64,000 nt of DNA from Endozoicomonas sp. OPT23 (GCF_009653635.1 NZ_PPFD01000003.1:372001-436000), one strand, 5' to 3'. Counted from the first letter of the stretch, positions 35,915-45,732 are shown. Made by a program: numbers and translations. Notes: generated by a model from the sequence alone, not told the origin.

Positions 35915-36060
35915 ATCATTCTATTTATCATTATTCGCTGACTGACAATTGTCACGGTGACAATAAAGGTTTTGCACAAATATACAGAGCAATTAGACTA
36001 ATTTTCAAACCTGATCTTAAAAAAACAATATTTATAGCATGATTGTATGGGGACAATGTT

Positions 36061-36789
36061 ATGTCTAGCCAGCCAACACCTGATCAGCCTGCCTACATTC
36101 AGGATGCTTATCAAAGAGAGCTTTCTACTCGCATTATTCTGGTAAATGACAAAACAGTTGTGCTGGAAAATACGATTTTCTATCCCACCGGCGGCGGCCA
36201 GCCGGGAGATTCTGGCTGGTTGACCAGCAGTAACGGAGAGAAGTATGAAATCATTAATACTCGCCGTTGCCGTGAAACAAACCAGATTATTCATGAGCTG
36301 GCCAAAGAAGCTCCGGAGCTGAAAGCGGATGATCAGGTAAGTCTCGTTATCGACTGGGACAGACGCTACTCACATATGCGTTTCCATACCTGTATGCATC
36401 TTCTTTGCTCATTGATCCCTGCCGGCGTTACTGGTGGCGCTCTCACTGACCAGAAGGCCCGCCTTGATTTCAGCCTTGGCGAAATACCCCTGCCTGATGA
36501 GCAAGGACTGACAGACCAGCTGAATGAGCTGATCCGGAAGGATATGCCCGTTACTGTCGAAGTACTGGACGAAAACATTCTCGACGAGCAGCCGGAACTG
36601 GTACGAACCATGTCTGTCCAACCTCCCAGGGGAACAGGCCAGCTTCGTATGATTCGGGTTCAGGATACCGACTTTCAACCTTGTGGTGGCACCCATGTTG
36701 CCCGTACATCCGAGATTGGCCATGTGCGGATTTCCAAGGTTGAAAACAAAGGCAAAAACAATAAACGGATTCAAATTGTCTTTGAATAG
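36061..36789 (+). CDS. alaX: Trans-acting alanyl-tRNA editing protein AlaX
   Basis: 242 residues from the ATG at 36061. A free-standing homologue of the AlaRS editing domain that hydrolyses Ser- or Gly-tRNA(Ala). Landmarks: FYPTGGGQPGDSGW, zinc ligands in RFHTCMHLL (HxxxH) and PCGGTHVARTSEIG (CxxxH). The TTG at 36043 used by a naive ORF call is less likely. It is followed 41 bp later by phzF-like and LysE genes on the same strand, a plausible operon. Confidence 0.92.
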   Translation: MSSQPTPDQPAYIQDAYQRELSTRIILVNDKTVVLENTIFYPTGGGQPGDSGWLTSSNGEKYEIINTRRCRETNQIIHELAKEAPELKADDQVSLVIDWDRRYSHMRFHTCMHLLCSLIPAGVTGGALTDQKARLDFSLGEIPLPDEQGLTDQLNELIRKDMPVTVEVLDENILDEQPELVRTMSVQPPRGTGQLRMIRVQDTDFQPCGGTHVARTSEIGHVRISKVENKGKNNKRIQIVFE

Positions 36790-36830
36790 ACCTTTTACCG
36801 TGTATAAAAAGAAGAACGAAAGGAGTAACA

Positions 36831-37628
36831 ATGAAAACCCTTCCTATTTATCAGGTTGATGCTTTCAGCAAAGAACTGTTTGGTGGCAATCCCGCAGCAG
36901 TATGCCCCCTTAAAGAGTGGTTGCCTGATGCGGTAATGCAGAAGATTGCTCTGGAAAACAACCTTTCAGAAACAGCCTTTATCGTTGGCAGTCAGGGGCG
37001 TTACCACATTCGATGGTTTACACCGGGTACCGAGGTCAAACTTTGTGGTCATGCGACCTTAGCGGCCAGTTATGTGATCCATCACGAACTTGGGGATCAT
37101 TCTTCCAGGCTGGTCTTCGATAGCCTTTCTGGTGAGCTGACTGTCAGCTTCAAGGGAAGGCAGATTGAGCTCGACTTCCCAGCAGCGGATATTAAGGCAG
37201 CCGACCTTCCTGAGTCAGTGGCTGAACTGCTTCCTTTTGAGCCGGAAGACGTTGTGGTCTCGCAAGATGATTTTCTGATCGTAGCTCCTGATGAAGAGAC
37301 AATTATCAATCTCGATCTTGACTTCACTAAACTGGAAAAAGGCCTCGCCCGAGGCATATGCATCAGTGCCAAGAGTAATCGTCCAAACACTGATTTTGTT
37401 TCAAGATGGTTTGGCGGCCCAGAAGTTGCCATTCAGGAAGACCCCGTTACCGGCTCAGCACACACTATGCTCGTCCCTTACTGGGCTCCAAAACTGAACA
37501 GTAGTAGCTTGATAGCAGAACAGATTTCAGCCCGCAGAGGCCGACTGGAATGCACAATGCAAAACAACAGAGTTTTAATTGCTGGCTATGCTTCCTTATA
37601 CCTGAAAGGTGAGATTTATATCTTCTGA
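36831..37628 (+). CDS. PhzF-family isomerase/epimerase
   Basis: 265 residues. Two-domain diaminopimelate-epimerase-like fold: YQVDAFSKELFGGNPAAVC, NNLSETAFI with the catalytic glutamate, FTPGTEVKLCGHATLAAS and EDPVTGSAHTML. The family isomerises small acids; only PhzF itself has a firm role and there are no phenazine genes here. Strong ribosome binding site (AAAGGAG). Part of the alaX-phzF-lysE run; a role in amino-acid metabolism is inferred. Confidence 0.92.
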   Translation: MKTLPIYQVDAFSKELFGGNPAAVCPLKEWLPDAVMQKIALENNLSETAFIVGSQGRYHIRWFTPGTEVKLCGHATLAASYVIHHELGDHSSRLVFDSLSGELTVSFKGRQIELDFPAADIKAADLPESVAELLPFEPEDVVVSQDDFLIVAPDEETIINLDLDFTKLEKGLARGICISAKSNRPNTDFVSRWFGGPEVAIQEDPVTGSAHTMLVPYWAPKLNSSSLIAEQISARRGRLECTMQNNRVLIAGYASLYLKGEIYIF

Positions 37629-37638
37629 GATGTTAAAT

Positions 37639-38241
37639 ATGTTTGATCTGGAATTACTCTGGCTACCGCTGGTAGCTTTTGCCTTTGCAACCAGTGTGAC
37701 ACCTGGCCCCAATAATATAATGCTGACCAGTAGTGGACTCAATTTCGGTTTTATTCGAACCATTCCTCATATGCTGGGAATATCCGTCGGCTTCTTTGTG
37801 ATGTTTTGCTGCGTTGCCTTTGGCCTTCACCAAGTGTTTGAGCAGTTCCCGATTCTTCAGGAAATGCTTCGTCTTATAGGCGTAGTTTATATGCTCAGAC
37901 TGGCCTGGCTGATAGCGACATCAGGCAAAGTGGAAACGGGTAAGAGCCAACTAAAGCCGATGACGTTTATTCAGGCAGCGCTGTTTCAGTTTGTGAATGC
38001 TAAAGCCGTCATGATGGCTGTCAGTGCGGTGGCTGTTTTTGCTCTGCCAGGCGATCAGTTTGCAAAGTCTGCGGTTATTGTCGGGGTCGTTTTCTCACTG
38101 GTAAACCTGCCTTCCGTCTCTATCTGGGCAGCTTTCGGAGCAGCTATTGGTAAACTGCTGACCGATGATCGAAAACTGAAACAGTTTAACTATGGTCTGG
38201 CCACTCTAACTGCGGCCTCTGTCGCCTTATTTTTTATATAA
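37639..38241 (+). CDS. LysE/RhtB-family amino-acid exporter
   Basis: 200 residues from the ATG at 37639 (another at 37630 is possible). Six membrane helices; the signature TSVTPGPNNIMLTSSGLNFG at the N-terminus is diagnostic of LysE/RhtB translocators, and NAKAVMMAVSAV with a C-terminal conserved helix agrees. Exports amino acids or related metabolites; substrate unknown. It begins 10 bp after the phzF-like stop. Confidence 0.92.
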   Translation: MFDLELLWLPLVAFAFATSVTPGPNNIMLTSSGLNFGFIRTIPHMLGISVGFFVMFCCVAFGLHQVFEQFPILQEMLRLIGVVYMLRLAWLIATSGKVETGKSQLKPMTFIQAALFQFVNAKAVMMAVSAVAVFALPGDQFAKSAVIVGVVFSLVNLPSVSIWAAFGAAIGKLLTDDRKLKQFNYGLATLTAASVALFFI

Positions 38242-38341
38242 GTGCCTTTTATATAAACGCCATCACATCAATTATTCCTTTCATAAAAAAAGCCTGATCT
38301 ATACTTGTGTCGTTTACTTGCTACCACGACACAGTTAGATC

Positions 38342-39469
38342 ATGTTAATTAATATCTATCGCTCTCTCTCGGCACTTGTTGCCCTGCTCAGTACCTTTTG
38401 CCTCGCTACTGAATACACCTCATTACATAAAAATGATTCAGAAAAGAGTTTGATGTCGACTGACTATTTCACATTTAATGTCGATCAAAAACAGTGCACG
38501 ATGCTTATCGATTTTATTGCGGTTGTTAAAGAAACAGGAGCAGTCAGTTATCGATTGAATCTGATCAGCCCCCATGACAAAAATGAGCCATTTAACATAA
38601 AAACTAAGGATTACATACCTTCGCCAGAACTAACTGCCCCCTCTCTTACCCACTCCCTGAATAATATTCTTTCCAAGTCTCTGGCTAATGATTTGAGGCC
38701 TTCAGTGCTTATGAGTTCAACGATACCCTGGCCATTTAGTTTTGATAACTACATGAGTTCTCTCAGTAAATATCCATGTATTAGAATGGCAGTAGTATTG
38801 CCAGAGGGCATGAGTAAGGAGAGCCTGACCGAGTTTAAAAATCAACAGAAAATCACTGTTAAAGCTATAAACTACCACTTCATCAGCAAACTTCTGGTTT
38901 CTGATACCGAGGTCGTCTGGCAAAATACCCTTAACCCTGAATATTACAAAGTCATTTCATTGGCAGGAGAGAACATAGACTATTCCGAAACAGTGTTACT
39001 GACACTGGCTGGAGGAAGCTCGTTGCCTATACAGGAATATATCGATGGCCAAACTGAAAACAGTCCAATCATTTCCTGTCCAAAATCAGAACTCAGAACT
39101 TCGGTGAATGGTGGTGAGTATTGCTGGCCTACCGACCTGTCCTCAGAACCTCTGGCAAATTCATGCACTACGGAGATCATTCAGGACTGCGATGATTTAG
39201 AAGGCTTCCTTCAAGGATTTCGACAGAGTTACGATTTACAGCACAGCAAGAGCACTCACGCAGGCTGGCTTAGAGCCCCTCAATCCCGCTGGGTAAACCT
39301 TTTACAGAATATGGACTCAAACCATCCGGCTATTATCGTCAGAAAGCCATTTTCACTGGAATACGGAGCTTTGAACCTGCTTCATAGGTGGTCAAAAGTA
39401 ACCGAGCCAGAAACCAGGCTCAGAGACGAATACCTGTACTCTCGCTATAAGATCAATGCTATTCAATAA
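38342..39469 (+). CDS. Exported protein of unknown function
   Basis: 375 residues. Signal peptide: INIYRSLSALVALLSTFCLA, cleavage near CLA-TEY. The mature protein is rich in Ser/Thr/Asn and has six or so cysteines, several in the C-terminal third (ISCPKSEL, EYCWPTDL, NSCTTEIIQDCDDLE). No domain recognised. AT-richer than its neighbours. A terminator-like AAAAAAGCCT stretch and TATAC motif precede it (38286-38303). Stands alone between lysE and cyuA. Confidence 0.62.
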   Translation: MLINIYRSLSALVALLSTFCLATEYTSLHKNDSEKSLMSTDYFTFNVDQKQCTMLIDFIAVVKETGAVSYRLNLISPHDKNEPFNIKTKDYIPSPELTAPSLTHSLNNILSKSLANDLRPSVLMSSTIPWPFSFDNYMSSLSKYPCIRMAVVLPEGMSKESLTEFKNQQKITVKAINYHFISKLLVSDTEVVWQNTLNPEYYKVISLAGENIDYSETVLLTLAGGSSLPIQEYIDGQTENSPIISCPKSELRTSVNGGEYCWPTDLSSEPLANSCTTEIIQDCDDLEGFLQGFRQSYDLQHSKSTHAGWLRAPQSRWVNLLQNMDSNHPAIIVRKPFSLEYGALNLLHRWSKVTEPETRLRDEYLYSRYKINAIQ

Positions 39470-39669
39470 GTAAACTACCAAATCATGATAATTATTAAAT
39501 CGCAGAGCTTAATAGAATTAATTTCTTAATTTTGAATAATTTGTCGAATATATATTCTCTTTAGACAGAAAAACTCGATAACAGACGACCAGATTTTTCC
39601 ATTTATCATTAGATACACTTTCAAACAGCTTAAGAGGTTCAGCAAATTACACAATGGCAGGGTAGCAGT

Positions 39670-40965
39670 ATGTGGCATAAACACTGGCAAAGTTACATCG
39701 ACTTATTACAACAAAAGGTGGTTCCAGCACTTGGTTGTACCGAGCCGGTTTCCACAGCATTAGCGGCTGCCCATGCAACACGACTTCTTGGCAAAACTCC
39801 TGAGCGACTCGAAGTCAGCGTGAGTGCAAACCTGCTTAAGAACGGTATGGGTGTTGGTGTGCCAGGAACAGGTGAAGTGGGTTTGCCAATCGCTGCAGCG
39901 ATCGGAGCCATTGCCGGAGATGCTGATGCAGGTCTTCAGGTACTCGCAACTATGCAACCGGAACAGGTAGAGCAAGCTAAACAGATGGTTGCTCAACAGC
40001 AGGTCACCATTGATGTTGCAGACACCGAATCACTGTTATTCAGTCAGGTGGTTGCCTACACCGGAGACCAGAAAGTACGTGTCATTATCAAAGACCATCA
40101 CACCTCGGTGACACTGATCGAACTGAACGACCACCCTGTTGTACTGCCACAAGTAAGAAACCAGGAACAGGAAACTCAGGCACCAGAACCCGAACTGACT
40201 GTTTCTGATATCTATAGCTTTGCCACAGCAGTTGATCTGGAAAAGATTGAGTTTATAAACCAGGCCGCTGAGCTTAACCGACAACTGTCTGATGAAGGTC
40301 TGGCAAATGAATACGGTCTTCAGATCGGCAGAACCATGCAGAGCAATCTCGGAAAAGGCTGGTTAACGGATGACTTATCCGTTTCAGCCATTATGCGCTC
40401 TTCTGCGGCTTCGGATGCCAGAATGGATGGCGCCATGCTTCCGGCAATGAGTAATTCCGGCAGCGGCAATCAGGGGATTGCGGCCACCATGCCTGTGGTC
40501 GCTGTTGCCGACAAAATAAAGGCTACACCTGAACAACTCACCAGAGCCTTGATTCTGAGTCACTTAATCGCCATTCATATTAAGTCTCACCTGAATGTTT
40601 TATCTGCTTTATGCGCTGCAACTACCGCTGGCACTGGTGCCAGTGCTGCCATTGCCTGGCTGCTTCATGACAAAGAAAAAGGTACTGGTTTCCAAGCCGT
40701 TGAGAACGCCATCTTCAATATGCTGGGTGATATCTCGGGCATTTTCTGTGACGGAGCCAAGTCCAGTTGCTCCATGAAGGTTTCTACCTCGGCTTCAGCG
40801 GCTATTAAGTCTGCAATGCTGGCGGTGGATGGTATTCGAGTAACAGAAAACGAAGGCATTATTGAGCGGGATATAGAAAAGACCATTGATAACCTTGGCA
40901 TGATTGGCAGTCAAACCATGCAGCAGGTGGACCAGATGATCGTTCACATCATGATGAATAAATAA
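39670..40965 (+). CDS. cyuA: L-cysteine desulfidase (CyuA/UPF0597 family)
   Basis: 431 residues. Iron-sulfur lyase that breaks cysteine into pyruvate, ammonia and sulfide; related to the catalytic part of serine dehydratase. Conserved: VPALGCTEPVSTALAAAHA, ANLLKNGMGVGVPGTGEVG, PAMSNSGSGNQGIAATMPVV, SALCAATTAGTGASAA and GIFCDGAKSSCSMKVSTSA. The cysteines in GCTEP, ALCAA and FCDGAKSSC are the likely cluster ligands. No CyuP permease or CyuR regulator is adjacent. Convergent with the EAL gene, 4 bp apart. Confidence 0.9.
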   Translation: MWHKHWQSYIDLLQQKVVPALGCTEPVSTALAAAHATRLLGKTPERLEVSVSANLLKNGMGVGVPGTGEVGLPIAAAIGAIAGDADAGLQVLATMQPEQVEQAKQMVAQQQVTIDVADTESLLFSQVVAYTGDQKVRVIIKDHHTSVTLIELNDHPVVLPQVRNQEQETQAPEPELTVSDIYSFATAVDLEKIEFINQAAELNRQLSDEGLANEYGLQIGRTMQSNLGKGWLTDDLSVSAIMRSSAASDARMDGAMLPAMSNSGSGNQGIAATMPVVAVADKIKATPEQLTRALILSHLIAIHIKSHLNVLSALCAATTAGTGASAAIAWLLHDKEKGTGFQAVENAIFNMLGDISGIFCDGAKSSCSMKVSTSASAAIKSAMLAVDGIRVTENEGIIERDIEKTIDNLGMIGSQTMQQVDQMIVHIMMNK

Positions 40966-40969
40966 CCTG

Positions 40970-42229
40970 TTACTCACAGGCACTTTGCTGCGAATCATTC
41001 AACTGCTCAAATCTTTGTTGCCAATCGCTCAGCCAGTCAGACAGCTCACTGATTGGCATGGGTCTGGCAACAAAATAGCCCTGAACAATATCGCAGCCTA
41101 ACTCATTCAGAAGATGCCAGTCCGCCACCTGTTCAACACCTTCAGCGACAACCCTCATTCCAAGCGTATGAGCCAAGCCAATATTGGCATCAATGATAGC
41201 TTTTCTGGTTTTATCTTCACTGGCGCCATCCACAAACGAGCGATCAATCTTCAGTTCCGAGAAAGGAATTCGGTTCAACTGTTTCATACTGGAGTAGCCA
41301 GTACCGAAATCGTCTATAGAGAGCATAAAACCTTTCATTTTCAATCGCGCTAACGTCTCGAGAGATTTAGCAGGCTGATCAATCAAACTGCTCTCGGTTA
41401 TTTCCAGCATCAGCAATTCAGGTGAAAGTTTAAGAGCGGATAACTGTTTGAATAACCGATCAGGCATTGAGGTGTCGTTCAATGTAATAGCTGACAGATT
41501 AATACCAATTTTGGTGGTCATGCCTTTTGTCTTAAAGTCACAAAGGGCCACTAGAGCCTTTTCAATCACTTGCTCGGTCAACGCTTCAATTTGTCCACTT
41601 TCTTCCATCAGAGGAATAAAAGAGTCCGGCATAACCAGCCCATGCTCCGGATGTTGCCAACGACAGAGTACTTCTGTTGCTTCCAGCTCTCCTGTTGCCA
41701 TAGAGACTTTGGGTTGGTGATAAAGAGTGAACTCTTTCCGGCTCAGCGCATCGTCCAGTTCTTTAACTGTCCACGGGGCTTTGGCGTCTTGAGGAAAGCT
41801 TGTTGATTCTTCAGTTTCCAGATCGGTAAACCGACCAAGTAAATCCTGAAGTTTCTTTTTTGCCAGAGGTTTAGCCAGCGTACCAAGCAGTTTAAGCCCA
41901 TGTTCCTGAACCAGATCCTCCACGGTTCGAATCAGCGATGCTTCCATGGCACTGGCAACAATGACAGCACCCGCCAGTTTATTCTTGGCCAGCTCTCCCA
42001 GAAACTGGATGCCGTCCATTCCCGGCATATCCAGGTCGCAGATCACCACATCCACCTTACCGAACTGCTCAAGCACCTTTAAGGCCTGAAGGCCGTCGGC
42101 GGCTTGATGAATGTCTTTGATGCCAAGAGACTGAAGCACCTGAAGAGCAACTGATCGCTGGAAATCATTGTCTTCAACAACCAGAATTGTATGACCTTTC
42201 AGACTCTCCAGATTGCCCAGACTATCCAT
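40970..42229 (-). CDS. Response regulator receiver-EAL (c-di-GMP phosphodiesterase-like) protein
   Basis: 419 residues from the ATG at 42229 (GGAG 6 nt upstream; an earlier ATG at 42286 is less likely). Receiver domain: TILVVEDNDFQRS, phosphoacceptor Asp in VVICDLDMPGMDG, K in LAKPLAKK. EAL domain: the motif reads EVL (EATEVLCRWQHP), with EITESSL, SIDDFGTGYSS, KIDRSFVDG and EGVEQ intact, so the metal and catalytic residues of a c-di-GMP phosphodiesterase are present. No HTH. No cognate histidine kinase nearby. Confidence 0.92.
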   Translation of the reverse strand: MDSLGNLESLKGHTILVVEDNDFQRSVALQVLQSLGIKDIHQAADGLQALKVLEQFGKVDVVICDLDMPGMDGIQFLGELAKNKLAGAVIVASAMEASLIRTVEDLVQEHGLKLLGTLAKPLAKKKLQDLLGRFTDLETEESTSFPQDAKAPWTVKELDDALSRKEFTLYHQPKVSMATGELEATEVLCRWQHPEHGLVMPDSFIPLMEESGQIEALTEQVIEKALVALCDFKTKGMTTKIGINLSAITLNDTSMPDRLFKQLSALKLSPELLMLEITESSLIDQPAKSLETLARLKMKGFMLSIDDFGTGYSSMKQLNRIPFSELKIDRSFVDGASEDKTRKAIIDANIGLAHTLGMRVVAEGVEQVADWHLLNELGCDIVQGYFVARPMPISELSDWLSDWQQRFEQLNDSQQSACE

Positions 42230-42385
42230 TTCTGCTCCCATCCAGCACATCCCTGCGATATTCCTGTCTATAAAGTATGGACGCATAAAAGAGCCGTTGA
42301 GCAGTATTTCTCAGGCAATTTTTTTATCAGCTGCAATACTTTGCGGTATCCCTTTATAACTGCCTTTCAGGACTCTGTTCTCACC

Positions 42386-43324
42386 ATGCATGCCTTTAAA
42401 ACCATTATGGTGGTCATCACCCAGAACCATACCAGCGAACTTGAACTGAGCCAGGCCTTTCGGTTGGCGCAGGACAATCAGGCCAGGCTGATTCTGGCGA
42501 TCTTCGACCAAAGCCTGGAGTTGATGAAAAAGCTTCAGTTCCTGCCCCTTGAAGCCAAATTTGAAGCAGGCTTGCGAAAACAGCTTGAGGAAACGTCCGA
42601 ATCACTGAAGCAGCAGGCATGGGAACAGGGTATTCAGGCCGAAGCCCTTATTATTGCCGGCAAGCCCAGACAAATGATCTTCGGACTGGTCAGTCAATAT
42701 GGCGTTGATCTGGTCATCAAGCTGGCTGACCCTAGTGGTGTTCTGGACAGAAATCAGCTGACCGGCAACGATCTGGCACTGCTGCGTAAATGCCCGGTTC
42801 CATTACTGATGATGGCCTGCCGCGATCAGCTGCCTGACTACACCGGCAGAATCATGGTGGCGATCGATGTGGGAGACTCCGACAGTGATGCTGCAGCACT
42901 GAACCAGACCCTTCTTCTGCACGGGCTCTATCTCAGCAGCCAGGAGAATGCCGAGCTGCATATTGCCAGTGCCTGGAACCTTCCTGGCAAGCAGTCTGAT
43001 ATCAACTTTCTTGCTGAAGACGAAATCTATGAACTGCAGGAAAGTACTCACCAGCACTATCAGGAAAAGCTTGAGCAAACACTCAGTGATGCTGGTATAG
43101 AAAGCAACAAGAGGTCAGTAAGCATTCACCTACTAAAAGGTAACGCAGCCCACGAAATACAAACGCTGGCTAATGAAGTGGATGTTGACCTGATTGTAAT
43201 GGGTACGCTAGGCAAACATGCCCAAGGGGTTTTGATGGGAAATACAGCGGAGAATATTCTGAATGGTGTTTACTGTTCAATTCTGGCAGTGAAGCCAGAA
43301 GGCTTTGTCAGCCCTCTGGCCTGA
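42386..43324 (+). CDS. Tandem universal stress protein (UspE-like)
   Basis: 312 residues from the ATG at 42386; an upstream in-frame start at 42191 would overlap the EAL gene. Two Usp domains: FKTIMVVITQNH... and GRIMVAIDVGDSD..., the second with the ATP-binding-type motif VMGTLGKHAQGVLMGNTAENI (GxLGxxxxGxxxGNTAExI). UspE-type proteins bind nucleotides and influence motility and stress survival. Divergent from the receiver-EAL gene with ~155 bp between. Confidence 0.9.
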   Translation: MHAFKTIMVVITQNHTSELELSQAFRLAQDNQARLILAIFDQSLELMKKLQFLPLEAKFEAGLRKQLEETSESLKQQAWEQGIQAEALIIAGKPRQMIFGLVSQYGVDLVIKLADPSGVLDRNQLTGNDLALLRKCPVPLLMMACRDQLPDYTGRIMVAIDVGDSDSDAAALNQTLLLHGLYLSSQENAELHIASAWNLPGKQSDINFLAEDEIYELQESTHQHYQEKLEQTLSDAGIESNKRSVSIHLLKGNAAHEIQTLANEVDVDLIVMGTLGKHAQGVLMGNTAENILNGVYCSILAVKPEGFVSPLA

Positions 43325-43345
43325 ACGCTCAAACGAGGCTCAGTA

Positions 43346-43789
43346 TCACTTGAGGCCACTCATGAATTGAACAGCGTTGCTGAACTCTTCATCGGAACAA
43401 TCGCCACAGGTACCACGAGGAGGCATGCTGTTGAAACCGGCAATAGCCTTGTTTACAACACTATCGAAGCTGCCTGCTTCAGACAGACGTGCATTCCATG
43501 CTGCAGAGTCGCCTTTCTTCGGCGCTCCCAGAATACCGGCACCGTGACAGGCACTACAGAACTGACCGTAAACTGCTTCACCGGTGCGTGGACCGCTGGC
43601 AGCTACTGGTGCAGCACCAACATTGCTGGCGCACTCTTCACCCTGCAGGCAAACCTTGGTTACTGGAGCAATTCGCTCTGCAACTTCCTGTCGGGAGATG
43701 TCATCCAGCTCTACCGCAGCAAAAGTCATAACAGAAAAAAGGCCGCCAATCAGGGCCATAATAAAACGCAGTTGTGTTACCCGAGACAC
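43346..43789 (-). CDS. Cytochrome c5-like protein
   Basis: 147 residues from a GTG preceded by AAGGGG. N-terminal signal peptide or anchor (LRFIMALIGGLFSVMTFAAV). One haem-binding motif FCSACHGAG; the methionine ligand is likely the M in FNSMPPRGTCGDCSDEEF. The CxxC in the C-terminal part and length match cytochrome c5 (monohaem electron carrier in the periplasm). Convergent with the Usp gene. Confidence 0.9.
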   Translation of the reverse strand: MSRVTQLRFIMALIGGLFSVMTFAAVELDDISRQEVAERIAPVTKVCLQGEECASNVGAAPVAASGPRTGEAVYGQFCSACHGAGILGAPKKGDSAAWNARLSEAGSFDSVVNKAIAGFNSMPPRGTCGDCSDEEFSNAVQFMSGLK

Positions 43790-43796
43790 TCGCCAT

Positions 43797-44219
43797 CCCC
43801 TTTATAATAAAGCTGCTCCAGACCCTGAACAGACTGTAGCTTCTCGTTTTTCATAATAGGTTCACACTGCGTCTTCAGGCCAGTCGTGCTGGCAGTTATG
43901 GTCACTTCCCATTGTCCCAATGAATAAATGAGGCAGTGACTTTTGAATTATCAGACCGCAATGAAACCGATTGTTCTTAAGCATGCGGATTATAGAACAG
44001 TTGAATAAGGTAAAACAGCACTTTCCAAGCCGTGCCAGTGGATGAAAGAGGACAACACTTGAGTGTTGCACACAAAACATCGTACATTTACCTAGAAGCA
44101 GCTAAATTCGCCTTTCAGCAAGCGTTGAGGTGTATTTCACCCCGACAAAAAGCCATAGACAGGATCAGTTCTGATCAGTAATATTGGCCACCGCTGGAAG
44201 CCCATGCTGCCAGTCGTTT
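43797..44219. other. 420-bp gap before tRNA-Arg
   Basis: No gene can be supported. A 72-codon reverse ORF at 43862-44080 has an unlikely composition and no ribosome binding site. A GATCAG/CTGATC dyad lies near 44163-44177 and may belong to the tRNA promoter region. Confidence 0.4.
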
Positions 44220-44296
44220 GCACCCGTAGCTCAGCTGGATAGAGTATACGCCTCCGAAGCGTAAGGTCGCGCGTTCGAATCGCGCCGGGTGCGCCA
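44220..44296 (+). tRNA. tRNA-Arg (anticodon CCG)
   Basis: 77 nt including encoded CCA. Acceptor GCACCCG (44220-44226) pairs with CGGGTGC (44286-44292), discriminator G, CCA at 44294-44296. Anticodon stem TACGC/GCGTA encloses loop CTCCGAA with anticodon CCG (44254-44256), reading CGG arginine codons. D loop AGCTGGATAGAG and T arm GTTCGAATC are standard. Confidence 0.96.
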
Positions 44297-44306
44297 TATT
44301 TAAAAA

Positions 44307-44337
44307 AGCCCTGCTTGTTTCAAGCGGGGCTTTTTTT
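44307..44337 (+). terminator. Rho-independent terminator after tRNA-Arg
   Basis: An 11-bp stem (AGCCCTGCTTG / CAAGCGGGGCT, one T-G pair), 3-nt loop, seven T, starting 10 bp after the tRNA. Confidence 0.93.
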
Positions 44338-44548
44338 ATAGTTCTAATAAATAAGTGTTAATACACTTTCCACTTCGGCTATACCTCGCGGTTTAAAGCT
44401 AAAAGTTTGATGCACCTCAAAGACCTCACCTATCTCGAGACAGCAGGAAAAGCAGTTGATTTAAGTCAACACTTAAAGCACTCATATAATTAATGTATTC
44501 ACTGTTTTTTTAACCTTCCCCTTAATCAAAAACTTCAGGTAATACACT

Positions 44549-45268
44549 ATGGCTGGCACTCCCCTGCACGACAGGAAAGTCTCTGTGGGCAGTTATATTG
44601 CTCTGGCTTTCGCCATTGTCTTCTTTTCCGGTTTTATGAAATCCGCTGAATGGTACGGTGTCTTCGACTTTACGACACTGAACGGCTCGTTCGGTAAAGT
44701 TGTTTATGCTGTCAAGGATACGGCTGAAGGCATACAAGCCAGCACCTATACCATGCGTGGTAAAGGTGGCAGCGGCGCCCGTGACGGTTTCATCTTTGCC
44801 TTCACACTGATTCCTACCGTTATGTTCGCACTGGCCATGATTGAAGTGCTGGAACACTACGGTGCACTGAACGCGGCCCGAAAACTACTATCTCCTCTGC
44901 TGAAACCTCTGATGGGTATTCCAGGCGACACTGGTCTTGCTCTTATCGCATCTCTTCAGTCTACCGATGCCGGGGCGTCGATGACGCGAGGGCTTATCGA
45001 TGAAGGGAAGCTGAAAGAGAAAGAAGCGGATGTCTTCACTATGTTCCAGTTCTCTGCCGGTGCCACCATTGTTAACTTCTTCTCTTCTGGCGCCATTCTA
45101 TTCACGCTGACCAATACAGACGGCTCTGCTGCAGTACCTGCTTCTATTGGTCTTTGCCTGATCGTGATGTTTGTACTGAAAATCTTTGGTGCCAACATGA
45201 TGCGACTTTATCTGACCATGGCTGAAAAGAAACAAGCAAATACTGGTGTACATGGAGAGGCAGCATAA
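44549..45268 (+). CDS. YjiH-like nucleoside-recognition (Gate) membrane protein
   Basis: 239 residues with several membrane helices and the Gate/nucleoside-recognition type sequence GDTGLALIASLQSTDAGASM, FSAGATIVNFFSSGA. Similar to E. coli YjiH. Its stop overlaps the start of the YjiG-like gene (TAATG). In E. coli yjiH-yjiG precede the isoaspartyl dipeptidase gene iadA; here an M20 peptidase follows, so the two halves probably form a transporter for a peptide or amino-acid conjugate used by it (inference). Confidence 0.85.
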   Translation: MAGTPLHDRKVSVGSYIALAFAIVFFSGFMKSAEWYGVFDFTTLNGSFGKVVYAVKDTAEGIQASTYTMRGKGGSGARDGFIFAFTLIPTVMFALAMIEVLEHYGALNAARKLLSPLLKPLMGIPGDTGLALIASLQSTDAGASMTRGLIDEGKLKEKEADVFTMFQFSAGATIVNFFSSGAILFTLTNTDGSAAVPASIGLCLIVMFVLKIFGANMMRLYLTMAEKKQANTGVHGEAA

Positions 45269-45732
45269 TGTCTGAAGTTACTAAAAAACCAATGATCACC
45301 GACGTATTTGTTGCCGGTGCCCGTAAAGGCTGGAACATCGCCGTTACCAGTACTGTCCCTAACGTTCTGATGGCTTTCGTTGTTATCAAGGCGCTGAAGA
45401 TTACCGGCCTGCTGGATATGATGGGAACAGTGTTTGCTCCTGTTATGGCTGTGGTTGGCCTGCCCGGCGAAGCAGCTGCTGTGTTAATGGGCGCCTGGAT
45501 GTCCATGGGCGGTGCTGTTGGTGTTGCTGTTTCCCTGTTTGATTCCGGGCACCTGACTGGTGAGCACCTGGCTATTCTGGCTCCTGCCATCTACCTGATG
45601 GGCTCACAGATTCAATACGCTGGTCGTATTCTTGGCGTAGTCGGCACCAAAGCGAAACTGATCCCTATCATGATCGGCTTCTCTGTCTTGAATGCCTTCA
45701 TTGCCATGTTCCTGATGAACATCCTCGTCTGA
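45268..45732 (+). CDS. YjiG-like membrane protein
   Basis: 154 residues, four to five helices; GWNIAVTSTVPNVLMAFVVI, PGEAAAVLMGAWMSMGGAVG and LMGSQIQYAGRILGV match the YjiG/SpmB-type partner of YjiH. Start codon overlaps the upstream stop. Ends 60 bp before the M20 peptidase gene. Confidence 0.85.
   Translation: MSEVTKKPMITDVFVAGARKGWNIAVTSTVPNVLMAFVVIKALKITGLLDMMGTVFAPVMAVVGLPGEAAAVLMGAWMSMGGAVGVAVSLFDSGHLTGEHLAILAPAIYLMGSQIQYAGRILGVVGTKAKLIPIMIGFSVLNAFIAMFLMNILV

Noticed and set aside
43862-44080. 72-codon reverse ORF before tRNA-Arg
   Set aside because: No ribosome binding site, atypical composition, no family; treated as chance.
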